Source: CAYWQB01 sp964460785 (GTDB taxonomy: Bacteria > Chlamydiota > Chlamydiia > Chlamydiales > CAYWQB01). From it: DNA of 64,000 nucleotides. Numbering within the stretch: the first letter of the stretch is position 1; each line of letters opens with the position of its first letter. The translations under genes and the position numbers were made by a program. Below are positions 7,950 to 16,128 of this stretch, piece after piece. The notes under the pieces were generated by a model, which saw nothing but the letters and a program-made list of their open reading frames with translations, was not told where the DNA came from and made no database searches. The DNA lies in NCBI GenBank assembly GCA_964460785.1, contig CAYWQB010000001.1:62001-126000 (forward strand). Direction: 5' to 3'.

Positions 7950-9661
7950 CGTGTTAAAAAGTCGATTGCCTTTGGGTCGCTAGCCAGATCATTTAGGTTT
8001 AAACGACGTAAAGCATCATGAGGACAAGCTCGAACACAAGCAGGCCCTCCATTCTGCTCAACACAAAAGTCGCACTTTGTAGCTTTTAAAATAGGGTTAG
8101 CTTGCTGATCCACAAGAAATGCCCCTTCTTTAGAGCGAGGCTCTACCATACGGATGGCATTATAAGGGCAATTACTTTCACAAATTCCACAGCCAATGCA
8201 AGTATTGGGATTAATCACCACCTCCCCCTTCTTGCCTTCGTCGTGGTAAATTGCACCTGTAGGGCAGCCAAGTAAGCACACTGGATCTGAGCAGTGCATA
8301 CAAGCATTGGCCACCATCAAATTGCTCGTCTGGGGGCCTTGGCGCAAAAAGCGAGGGTTTCCATCATGAGTGCTTTCACAGGCTCTCACACAATCATCAC
8401 AGCGCGTACACCGGTCCATATCGATGACCATAGCTTTCTGCCCATTAAACAAGTGATTTTCTGTGAAAAACTCAAGAGTTTCAAGAGGTAAGCGAGCTGA
8501 TAAGCCTTTGCGCTGCTTGTCATGCTTTTCAATAATAGGTGGGGGATATTCCTCTTCTGGCAGTGTAGGTAGCACATGCTCTTCAAAGGCTCTTGTAGGA
8601 ATGAAAATAGTGTGCAAATACCCTAAGACGCTCATAGTATATAAGTAGTTCACCGTCTTATTGGGGTAGAGCCAGTTATTGATGAGCTCATAGTACCCAT
8701 ACTGCTTACCTGGCCCTAAATAGGTGACCGTTTGTTGGCCATGCCCTTTCGTACAGCTTAAACGAGCAAACCCAGCGCGGATCATAAAGATGCCATTGGG
8801 GTACTCATCCTCTTGTACAACAAGCTCTTCCTTCACAAAATGCTGCTTTCTTTCTTCAGCAGAGAGCCTTTTTAACTCGCCAGACCAGGAATACTCACCG
8901 AACGTATAAAATTGAGCATCTTTCTTTAGCTGCTCAAGAGCTTCTTTCCCTAAGTTTTTAAAAATGGGAATAGAGCGAAAGTACGAGTCTAAGGCTCGCT
9001 CGCGATAGAGCTCATCAACATAACTTTGAAGATCAGAGCTATACTTTAAGATATCTCGAAACCCTTGCCAGCGCACCTCTATAAGCTCTGTCCCTTCCTC
9101 TTCAGCAAAAATCGTAGCTGTACGTGGCAACCGAGAAATAGCTGTTAGCTCTCCAAAAAGCTCCCCTTCACCAATCACAGCAGTTTGCTGTTCATCTAAT
9201 ACACGAGGAATGTCATTCAAAAAAACACGCTTCTCCCCTACAAGGCGCGTATTGTTTCTTTTTGAATAGGCTTTTTCTAAAACTTCAGACTCTTTGCTTA
9301 CCTTTATGCCATTGAGGAATTGCTGCCATAAGCTAAACTTTCTTTTTTTATTACGGCCTAGCTCTCCAGCAGGAAGTCCTGGTTGCAATACCACACGAAC
9401 AGAACCTTTGATCACAAAAAAAGCAGAATTACCATAGTCTCCCTGACGAACTACAATCTCTCCTTTTCCATATGTCCTTAAGGCACAATCGTTAAGAATA
9501 ATCTCTTTAAGAGGCAGGTTCTTTGGGAATGAGCTTGAAGAAAGCTGGCTCAAAGGCTCAACAGTCAAAATATAGGCTGCGGTTTTTTGATCCATATCTG
9601 GATCAAAAGCACTGTCCCATCTTTTTGGCTTATCAATTACATGACGTAGCGATTCAGGCAT
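7946..9661 (-). CDS. Cyclic-nucleotide-binding protein fused to a four-[4Fe-4S] ferredoxin module
   Basis: 571 residues. Two CRP-type nucleotide-binding domains (about 45-225, with an insertion, and 230-365) show the GDYGNSAFFVIKGSVRVVL and GELFGELTAISRLPRTATI patterns. From about residue 411 comes a DmsB/NrfC-like module: CTRCDDCVRAC, CMHCSDPVCLLGC, CIGCGICESNC and CDFC...ACVRAC, enough cysteines for four [4Fe-4S] clusters. No DNA-binding helix-turn-helix is present, so it is an electron carrier with regulatory domains rather than a transcription factor. It has no signal peptide and is likely cytoplasmic or attached to the inner face of the membrane. ATG at 9661 overlaps the upstream reductase by eight bases (ATGCCTGA), suggesting coupled translation. 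Confidence 0.9.
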   Translation of the reverse strand: MPESLRHVIDKPKRWDSAFDPDMDQKTAAYILTVEPLSQLSSSSFPKNLPLKEIILNDCALRTYGKGEIVVRQGDYGNSAFFVIKGSVRVVLQPGLPAGELGRNKKRKFSLWQQFLNGIKVSKESEVLEKAYSKRNNTRLVGEKRVFLNDIPRVLDEQQTAVIGEGELFGELTAISRLPRTATIFAEEEGTELIEVRWQGFRDILKYSSDLQSYVDELYRERALDSYFRSIPIFKNLGKEALEQLKKDAQFYTFGEYSWSGELKRLSAEERKQHFVKEELVVQEDEYPNGIFMIRAGFARLSCTKGHGQQTVTYLGPGKQYGYYELINNWLYPNKTVNYLYTMSVLGYLHTIFIPTRAFEEHVLPTLPEEEYPPPIIEKHDKQRKGLSARLPLETLEFFTENHLFNGQKAMVIDMDRCTRCDDCVRACESTHDGNPRFLRQGPQTSNLMVANACMHCSDPVCLLGCPTGAIYHDEGKKGEVVINPNTCIGCGICESNCPYNAIRMVEPRSKEGAFLVDQQANPILKATKCDFCVEQNGGPACVRACPHDALRRLNLNDLASDPKAIDFLTR

Positions 9662-10907
9662 CGATGACAAGCTCCCCTTTAGGCTTACAAATACAAGCTA
9701 AGCATGACCCCTCTTCTACATCATACCCTGGTTGATCTAGGTACTCGACCTCTCCACTTTGAATCGCAACAAGGCAAGACCCGCAGTTACCCGCACAGCA
9801 GCCTGCATCAATATAAATCTCGTGCTCCCGCGCTAAGTCAAGCAACGTGCTCATTTCCTCTTTCCAAGGAGCTTCTATCTCACTTCTTTTAAAGGTTACC
9901 TTGAAGGCTGGCTCTTCCTTAGTACCTCCTGCAGGAGATTTAGCAACTTTCTTTACTGAAGCAGGGCCAAACGCCTCAAAGTAAATATCTTTTTCAGGCA
10001 CTCCCCAAGCTTGTAACCCCTCTACAAGATCAGACATAAAAGGCCCGGGTCCACACAGGTAATAGTCATAATTACTTGAGGGTAGGATTGCTTTAAGGAC
10101 ATCCATCGTCACCCTTCCATCTGAATGATAATCAAGACCTAGCTTTTCTTCTTTTTTAGGTCTGCTATAGCAAAGGTGAAGATGCATAGTTTGCGTCTTT
10201 GTTGGGAGTTTGCGCACCTCATCACTTAAAATTAAATCATCCCCATTCTTACAGCCATGTACAAACCAAACTTCTCGAAATGGAGCTCGCTCTAAAATCG
10301 TGTTTGCCATACTGAGCAGAGGGGTAATCCCTACCCCAGCAGAAAGCAAGACAACGGGACGGTTTTTCTCCATATTGAGATAAAAGTGGCCTGTAGGGAA
10401 GGCTACATCTAAGATATCTCCTTCTTGGACCTCATCACAGAAATAGCTTGAAACCATTCCTGGAGGAAGAACTTTCTCTCCTCTTTTCATCTCAGGGACC
10501 CGTTTCACTGTAACACGATAGAGGTCTTCTCTGGGTCGATCTGATAAGCTATAGCAACGAACAACGGGTCTGGACTGCCCTTTTACTTGTGCTCTGAAGG
10601 TTAGGTACTGCCCTGGCTGGAATAGGGAGATGCCCTTTTTATCATGAGGAGCAAGGTAAAAGGAGTAAACGTCTTGGCACTCCGCCACCTTTTTTTTAAC
10701 TTCAAACTTCCGGTACCCTTTCCACTCAACCTCTCTTTTGATCTCTTCCTTATGCTTAAGGTACAGGAGTTCTATTTGTTGCTGAAGTCGCTGCCCCTCT
10801 TGCCTAAGGAGGTATTTTTCTGCTGTTAATCGCACAAATGCACTAATTCCCTGGAAAAGTAGATAGGCTCCTCCAATCAAAGCGATCCATAATGGTATAG
10901 AATCCAA
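9654..10907 (-). CDS. Membrane-anchored FAD/NAD(P) oxidoreductase with C-terminal plant-type [2Fe-2S] ferredoxin
   Basis: 417 residues. Residues 5-25 form a membrane anchor, followed by a short coiled coil. The ferredoxin-reductase core has the FAD motif RCYSLSDRP, the NAD(P)-binding SAGVGITPLLSM and the CGPGPFM motif. The C-terminal domain (about 330-417) has CCAGNCGSC plus a later Cys, the plant-type [2Fe-2S] set. This is the order found in phenol hydroxylase/CntB-type reductases. It likely moves electrons between NAD(P)H and the cytochromes or the adjacent Fe-S protein. TTG start with GGGAGG five to six bases upstream; it lies 12 bases after the decaheme gene. Confidence 0.9.
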   Translation of the reverse strand: MDSIPLWIALIGGAYLLFQGISAFVRLTAEKYLLRQEGQRLQQQIELLYLKHKEEIKREVEWKGYRKFEVKKKVAECQDVYSFYLAPHDKKGISLFQPGQYLTFRAQVKGQSRPVVRCYSLSDRPREDLYRVTVKRVPEMKRGEKVLPPGMVSSYFCDEVQEGDILDVAFPTGHFYLNMEKNRPVVLLSAGVGITPLLSMANTILERAPFREVWFVHGCKNGDDLILSDEVRKLPTKTQTMHLHLCYSRPKKEEKLGLDYHSDGRVTMDVLKAILPSSNYDYYLCGPGPFMSDLVEGLQAWGVPEKDIYFEAFGPASVKKVAKSPAGGTKEEPAFKVTFKRSEIEAPWKEEMSTLLDLAREHEIYIDAGCCAGNCGSCLVAIQSGEVEYLDQPGYDVEEGSCLACICKPKGELVIDA

Positions 10908-10919
10908 AGCTTCCTCCCT

Positions 10920-12581
10920 CTACTCCTTATCTCCTTGAATACCAGAATCACTCGGCATTTTTGGAGAGTCTCTATGATAGGTATGACATGTCACACATTG
11001 GTTTGGGTCAGCTCCTCCTGGGTGATGACAGTCTGTACACTGCTGCACCCCTGGTAAAGAGACTTGTAGCCCCTCTTCGTTTGTAGTGATTTCATGACAA
11101 GATTGACAGTTCATCATTTGATGAGCTTCATGAGAAAACTGCGCTAAAGGCATCCAGTTTTGAATCTGATTCACAGGCAGAATATGGGCAGTATTTGGGT
11201 CATTTGTATTCATCTCATGGCACATAATACAGCCATCAAATGGTGCAGAGGCTACTTTTCCCTTCCCTTCTTCAAGGATCTCTTTTGATAGGTCTCGGCC
11301 GAAAAAAGCTCTTTTTTCTATGTTGATAGCACTTCGATACTGCTCGCGAATCCTCTGCATTTGAGAAGAAACAAACTGCTTAATGTCATCAAAGTTGTGC
11401 ATGCCCTTTATGCGTATTGCATAGTCCTCATACTGCGCTGGTAAGCTTTGTACAAACGCACGGACAAGCTGTGTTTCTCCATGAGGAAGATGTAAGTCTG
11501 GAAGCTGTGGATCAAATTGCAGCTCATGGCACTGGATGCAATGCTCTTCATACCGCACAGGCTGAAAGTTCACTCCGTCTTGGGTACGTGCATGGCAGCT
11601 TCTACAGTCAAGGGGTTCCCCTTTGATCTTGGGGATCTCTTTTGATAGATGAAGGGCATGATCAAACTTTAAGTTCGTATCAACGTTTGGTTTTTGCTGT
11701 TCCCATTGAAATGGAGGGTGATCTTGACCAAATGCATGGATCACTTGTGTATAGCCTGTAAGAGGGCGCTGATACATTCCTTGCTTAGGAGAGTTTACCT
11801 GCTTAGCATGATCTGCGGCTTCTTCCATCCGCCTGGTGCTCCCATGACAAGCGATACACTGTGTATCATCTGATGCTAGGGTTGCTCCTTCTCCTTTATG
11901 GTCTTCATGGCACTGCCAGCAAGTCGGTGATGGACGTGTCAGCTCTTGGTGATAAGCTGTCTGCTCATGACAATTTGTACAAGCTTGCTCCATTTTCCCC
12001 ATCTGCATAGGGTGAAAGCTGAGAAGTTTTGAAAAAGAGAGCGACTGATTTTGTGATTGCCAAGCAGCTTGTACCCAGTCTCCCATGCCTTGCTTTGCAA
12101 CTTCATGACAAACCTGACAATGGTATCCAGCACTCTTTACCTCTTCTACCTGTGAAAACTGATGAACGTTGGAAATCTCTCCGGGACTTAGCCACTGATA
12201 GCGCCAGTCACTAACAAGCAGCCCACCTATTAAAGCGAATGTTAGTATTGTTACATTGATTGCCAAAAGCCCACGTTTAGCTCGTAGTGTTCGCTTAGGA
12301 ACACATTTAGGGATAGGGCGACAACAGGTTCCATCTGGTAAAGGTCCTTCTGTACAAGAGCCACCATAGCTCTTTGGCCTTGTACAGAGATATCTACCTT
12401 TAGTCTCTCCTTCTTTACATACCAGCCTTGGTTGACATTCATAAGTGGCACGGCAACGACCTTTACTATCAGGGCCCATACGGCAGGGACACCCTTGATC
12501 TGCATGCCCACACTGCCATTTTTTTCCTGGGCGAGCATACTCTTTAGGATCAAAAAAAGATGGAGAGGGCTTTTTTGTCAC
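10920..12581 (-). CDS. Membrane-anchored decaheme cytochrome c with Cys-rich N-terminal domain
   Basis: 553 residues with ten CXXCH heme-attachment motifs (CQVCH, CTNCH, CWQCH, CIACH, CRSCH, CIQCH, CIMCH, CQSCH, CTDCH, CVTCH) spread from about residue 150 to the end. Before them is a roughly 100-residue Cys-rich domain with pieces such as CPCRMGPD, GRCRATYEC and GTCCRPIPKC, then one membrane helix near residues 105-127. The N-terminal domain therefore probably faces the cytoplasm and the hemes the periplasm. The start is GTG at 12581: AGGAGG lies seven bases upstream and the codon overlaps the stop of the cytochrome b gene as GTGA. A longer ATG start at 12632 would lie inside the upstream gene with no comparable site. 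No CXXCK motif is present, so it is not a NrfA-type nitrite reductase. Confidence 0.9.
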   Translation of the reverse strand: MTKKPSPSFFDPKEYARPGKKWQCGHADQGCPCRMGPDSKGRCRATYECQPRLVCKEGETKGRYLCTRPKSYGGSCTEGPLPDGTCCRPIPKCVPKRTLRAKRGLLAINVTILTFALIGGLLVSDWRYQWLSPGEISNVHQFSQVEEVKSAGYHCQVCHEVAKQGMGDWVQAAWQSQNQSLSFSKLLSFHPMQMGKMEQACTNCHEQTAYHQELTRPSPTCWQCHEDHKGEGATLASDDTQCIACHGSTRRMEEAADHAKQVNSPKQGMYQRPLTGYTQVIHAFGQDHPPFQWEQQKPNVDTNLKFDHALHLSKEIPKIKGEPLDCRSCHARTQDGVNFQPVRYEEHCIQCHELQFDPQLPDLHLPHGETQLVRAFVQSLPAQYEDYAIRIKGMHNFDDIKQFVSSQMQRIREQYRSAINIEKRAFFGRDLSKEILEEGKGKVASAPFDGCIMCHEMNTNDPNTAHILPVNQIQNWMPLAQFSHEAHQMMNCQSCHEITTNEEGLQVSLPGVQQCTDCHHPGGADPNQCVTCHTYHRDSPKMPSDSGIQGDKE

Positions 12582-13480
12582 TGCACCCCTCCTGCAAAAG
12601 CCAAGACAAGCAGAATATGAAGCAGAGTGCACACCAAGAGGCTATAGGTAAAAGGGATATGCAAAAAAAGCCAGTAGCGCAAAGAGCGTTGATAAAACTG
12701 TTGTTTTTCAAGAGCTTGCTTGCTCAATACGAGTTGCTGAAATTGCTGTAATATTTCCTGCTCTTCGCTTGTTGTGTAGCGATACACTTCTTGTAAGCTG
12801 TTCAGTAGTCTATTGACTCTTCCTTGACTCTCTAGGCATAGATCTTTCCAGCCTATGGAGCGCTTGGCAAAAAAGGGGTGTAGTGTTGTCCGGTAAAGAT
12901 CTGCAATCAGCCGCTCTTTACCAAGTAGAATAGATTGCTTGGCAAGTTCTTCTGCCTGTTGCTGGAGATGAGCTCTTGCTTCTGGGATTTTCTCATAAAG
13001 AACTTCACCGCCATGGCTACGCATGCGCCTTGGAAACACGTTACAGAGGAGCCAGCCATAGCACCCACTGCCCACAACCAACCAAAATAAAACGGCCAAA
13101 ATCCATTCAAAACTTCCTCTAGGTAGAGTAAATCGCGAGTGGATGAGAAATAGTAAAATACAAGCTAGGCCCACATACAGGTGACAATTCAGCCACAGCT
13201 TAGCACTGAGCAAAGGAAGGAAGGAAAGCTTCTTCCTCATGTTGTAAAGCGTAAGAAAAATCATTGTTGCAAAAAGCAACCAGCCGGAAAGGTAAATGTA
13301 CTGAGGGATTTTTTCTGCTATTTGCTTTGAAAAAAGCCAACACAAATAAGTGATAAAAAGCCAGATAACAGTAAGAACTAAAGTCTTTAGGTCTCTTTTT
13401 CTTACACCCCTTACCTGTCGATCTTTCAAGGGTCTGTTCACAACTATATGCCTTCTTCGCTGTTTCAGTATGCATACCAA
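12578..13480 (-). CDS. Di-heme cytochrome b-like integral membrane protein
   Basis: Up to 300 residues with about five membrane helices. Two His pairs, H100/H114 and H274/H288, each 14 residues apart within hydrophobic helices, are arranged as for bis-His ligation of two b hemes. A soluble helical stretch (about 160-260) separates them. It is first in the operon with the decaheme cytochrome, the reductase and the Fe-S protein, so it probably links the quinone pool or the cytoplasmic carriers to the periplasmic hemes. The true start is uncertain: TTG at 13480 gives the full length, while GTG at 13441 has a distant AGAAGG; the conserved part begins around the basic RKRDLK segment. I do not assign a named family. 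Confidence 0.75.
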   Translation of the reverse strand: MVCILKQRRRHIVVNRPLKDRQVRGVRKRDLKTLVLTVIWLFITYLCWLFSKQIAEKIPQYIYLSGWLLFATMIFLTLYNMRKKLSFLPLLSAKLWLNCHLYVGLACILLFLIHSRFTLPRGSFEWILAVLFWLVVGSGCYGWLLCNVFPRRMRSHGGEVLYEKIPEARAHLQQQAEELAKQSILLGKERLIADLYRTTLHPFFAKRSIGWKDLCLESQGRVNRLLNSLQEVYRYTTSEEQEILQQFQQLVLSKQALEKQQFYQRSLRYWLFLHIPFTYSLLVCTLLHILLVLAFAGGVQ

Positions 13481-13541
13481 TACTTTTCAAGGTAATAGAT
13501 CATTAAAAAAATAATTGTAAAACAAATCATTAGAAAAGTAT
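13480..13541. promoter_or_regulatory. Divergent control region of the cytochrome island with a spaced inverted repeat
   Basis: The 108 bases between the cytochrome b operon and the four-heme cytochrome gene are A+T-rich and must hold both promoters. ATACTTTTC at 13480-13488 and GAAAAGTAT at 13533-13541 form a perfect nine-base inverted repeat 44 bases apart. This could be a regulator site acting on both directions; it is only a candidate. Confidence 0.35.
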
Positions 13542-13588
13542 GACCAGCAGGTAGCCAAACAAAAAAAAAGATCCATCGAAGTAGCCTG

Positions 13589-14599
13589 TTGAAAAAAGCC
13601 ACTTTTACCTTTCTCTCTGCTTTTCTTACCTTTATTCAGGCAGCGCAAGCTGAGACTCACCTTGAGATGTACCAACACTCTTCTTGCTCTACCACGTACT
13701 GTCATGGAGGAGCAAAAGAAGAGAACTCGCAAGGGAGACTTTGGGCCCAGTACGATCCGCACATACACGCTGGAGCCTCTTTACGCTCCTCGTGGGGGGA
13801 AAGAATTGCTGAAGATCTCAATATAACCAATCCAGCAGAAGAAGCTAGTTGTCTTAGCTGTCATGCTCCTCTTGCTCTTCTATCCACCCCTCCTAGTATT
13901 GGGGTGGCGGAAGGTGTTGGTTGTGTCTCTTGTCACGGAGTCCCAGACCAATGGTACTTTAGTCATATGCGTAGTGACTACTCGAGAGAAGAAAGAGTCT
14001 CTTTGGGGATGACTGATATGAGGGAACCAAACATCCTTGCAGATACCTGCATCCGCTGTCATCAGTCAAATGATGCGGCTCTTTTTACTGCAGGTCATCC
14101 TCTTCTTACTCCTTTTGACCTAAGTGAAGCAATAGAGCTCCTTCCTATGCACTGGACCTCTCCACTTAAAGAGAATCCAACAAAGCTTTGGCTTGTTGGT
14201 TTAATGACTTCCTTAAGAGAGTATGCTTGGTTAAAAAGCCAAAATGCTCTTTCCCCTTTTGGCTTTCATGCTCAAACAGCGATCCTATTTGTTCTAAAGC
14301 AGCTACAAATTTCTCCTCAAGAGGACTTCTATACCCTACAGATGACTACAGCTCAAGAGGAATGGGATGCAGAAAAAGTTCTCCAAGTACAAAAAAGCTT
14401 ACTCTCTTTAAAAAGTGCTGATTGGTCTGTCCTCACAGAATATGAGCAGTACCTTGCGGCAAAAGCCCTACTACAGGGCTTGCAGACGACGACTTCCTCT
14501 TCTCAAGTTATGGAAGAACTCGAAGAAGCAATAGACTTATCGTCTCCTTTTTCATTAGCAGACTTTCTTCAAGGACTTAAAGCTCTCAAAGCACCCTAG
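13589..14599 (+). CDS. Secreted tetraheme cytochrome c (cytochrome c554-like) with one CX4CH site
   Basis: 336 residues, TTG start, signal peptide (hydrophobic residues 5-20, cleavage likely after AAQA). Three ordinary heme sites, CLSCH, CVSCH and CIRCH, and one expanded site, CSTTYCH, lie in the first 170 residues with several free His that could be distal ligands. The layout fits the cytochrome c554 family of periplasmic electron carriers. The C-terminal 150 residues are helical and have no heme motif. It is transcribed away from the cytochrome b operon and converges on the HbpS-like gene with a four-base overlap. Confidence 0.82.
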   Translation: MKKATFTFLSAFLTFIQAAQAETHLEMYQHSSCSTTYCHGGAKEENSQGRLWAQYDPHIHAGASLRSSWGERIAEDLNITNPAEEASCLSCHAPLALLSTPPSIGVAEGVGCVSCHGVPDQWYFSHMRSDYSREERVSLGMTDMREPNILADTCIRCHQSNDAALFTAGHPLLTPFDLSEAIELLPMHWTSPLKENPTKLWLVGLMTSLREYAWLKSQNALSPFGFHAQTAILFVLKQLQISPQEDFYTLQMTTAQEEWDAEKVLQVQKSLLSLKSADWSVLTEYEQYLAAKALLQGLQTTTSSSQVMEELEEAIDLSSPFSLADFLQGLKALKAP

Positions 14600-16032
14600 A
14601 ACTCCTGTGGATTTCGAGGAAACTTCGCATAAGGTAAGCGTGCCCCCCTCAATCTTTTTTTATCCGCTCGGATACTCTGTGGAGCGGGGAAGAGCTCTGC
14701 ACCAGCAGCAGCAACATAGTCATCTTGATCCACACCATCTCCACTTACTGATAGGGCCCCAATCATGACACCATTACGGTATAGAGGAAAGGCTCCAGGA
14801 AATAAGGTCATCCCATTCACCAGGTTAGGGTTGATGCTTGAAGCATCAGAAAATTTTTCTTGCAGTCCAAAAAAAGGCCCTGGAGTTGTGCCATCAATGC
14901 CTGGGGGATAGAGACTCTGAGAAAGAAAGTTAATGGTTCTTGCCGAGTATGCCCGCTGATCATTTGAGAAAAAAAGAACCGTCCGTCCTTTTTGAACTGA
15001 AATATCCCAGCTAAACATTGTGGCATCTGGCATGCGAAATGTTCCTAAAACCGCGGGGGCCTCTCCTTCTTGATCAGGATTACTGAGTACAGAGATAAAA
15101 AGTCGAGCTGCTTGTCCTCTTGGAGTCCGGATCCCTGCTCGAGTCTTTTGCGCGCGCTCAATGCATACCCTAATAAGGTTGAGTACTTCCTCTTCTGACA
15201 GTCTAGCCTCTCCTTTAATAGAGCTTCCCTTAGGATCTGCGATAATTGGAGAACGCACCTCCCCTTCATATCCTGCTAAAGAGGGATAGGAGACAGCAGG
15301 GCTGGATTGAATGGGGTACGCAGACACTTCTCCTCCTATAACACTGCCAGGAGAGGAGGATAATGAACTTTCTATGTAAGGAAGAGCAAGCCCATCAATT
15401 GCAACATTTGTTGCTATAGCTGTTGTATGAGGTGTGAGCCCTTGCTGAGCCGCAAGGGCTATTTCTTCATCTTGAGTGGGTTCTTGCACAACCTGTAAAG
15501 AAAGGTCTCCATCGGTAGATACACCAACTCCTCCTAACAAAACTCCATTCTTATAAAGAGGCACACCACCTGGGTTTCCAACAATAGAGGTTCCTGCAAT
15601 AGGATCACCTGCAGGTGTTGTTTTAAAGTGGTTGGTATCAGAAAAGGGTAAGCTTGATAGGCCTAACCCAACAAGAGGACCTGGAGGACGATTGCGCACA
15701 CCTGGCGGGAAGTGTTGCTGGATTAAGAAGCCTCCAGTTCTTGTTGTAAATGCGTGTTGATTGCTGCTTAAAAAAGCAGCTGTACCTGCTTTTGAAATCG
15801 CAGCTAATACACGCGCATCAGGAGGAGAGGGGTGGCCAGACAAATCCCATACCCCCAATACATATCCCTCTCGGTCTACAACTGCAATTGTTGCTTCTGA
15901 AGCACCCACTCCTTCCGCATAAGCACTTGCTCTTTGCAAGACCTCTCTTACCTCTGTTTGCTCCATTGCATCAGCTCTAAAAAATAAAACTAGCAAGAGG
16001 ACCGTTAGGACTAACCATTGTTGGACTTTCAT
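14596..16032 (-). CDS. Secreted protein with two HbpS/GlcG heme-binding-type domains
   Basis: 478 residues with a signal peptide (residues 1-22). Two copies of the GlcG/HbpS fold (DUF336) are present: the first has ATIAVVDREGYVLGVWDLSG, ISKAGTAAFLSSNQHAFTTRT and NGVLLGGVGVSTDGD; the second, from about residue 280, repeats AR..I.VL..FRM, FFSNDQRAYSARTINFLSQ and NGVMIGALSVSGDGVDQDD. HbpS of Streptomyces binds heme or iron outside the cell; other members have unknown roles. Within a cytochrome island a part in heme handling or redox sensing is plausible. It is divergent from the barrel gene. Confidence 0.85.
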   Translation of the reverse strand: MKVQQWLVLTVLLLVLFFRADAMEQTEVREVLQRASAYAEGVGASEATIAVVDREGYVLGVWDLSGHPSPPDARVLAAISKAGTAAFLSSNQHAFTTRTGGFLIQQHFPPGVRNRPPGPLVGLGLSSLPFSDTNHFKTTPAGDPIAGTSIVGNPGGVPLYKNGVLLGGVGVSTDGDLSLQVVQEPTQDEEIALAAQQGLTPHTTAIATNVAIDGLALPYIESSLSSSPGSVIGGEVSAYPIQSSPAVSYPSLAGYEGEVRSPIIADPKGSSIKGEARLSEEEVLNLIRVCIERAQKTRAGIRTPRGQAARLFISVLSNPDQEGEAPAVLGTFRMPDATMFSWDISVQKGRTVLFFSNDQRAYSARTINFLSQSLYPPGIDGTTPGPFFGLQEKFSDASSINPNLVNGMTLFPGAFPLYRNGVMIGALSVSGDGVDQDDYVAAAGAELFPAPQSIRADKKRLRGARLPYAKFPRNPQEF

Positions 16033-16128
16033 GGCTCTTTCCTTTTTTACTTATAGCAGTTAAGCAAAACCCACCTTGATCATAAAGAAAATTATTTATA
16101 GCTTTTTGCTATTGAACAATAAAGTAGC

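Noticed and set aside
10920..12581. NrfA or hydroxylamine-oxidoreductase identity for the decaheme proteins
   Set aside because: No CXXCK site, no extra heme cross-link tyrosine context that I can see, and the heme count and membrane anchor differ.
12582..12632. Longer ATG start for the decaheme gene
   Set aside because: It would add 17 residues overlapping the cytochrome b gene, and the GTG at 12581 has a perfect AGGAGG and a GTGA stop-start overlap.
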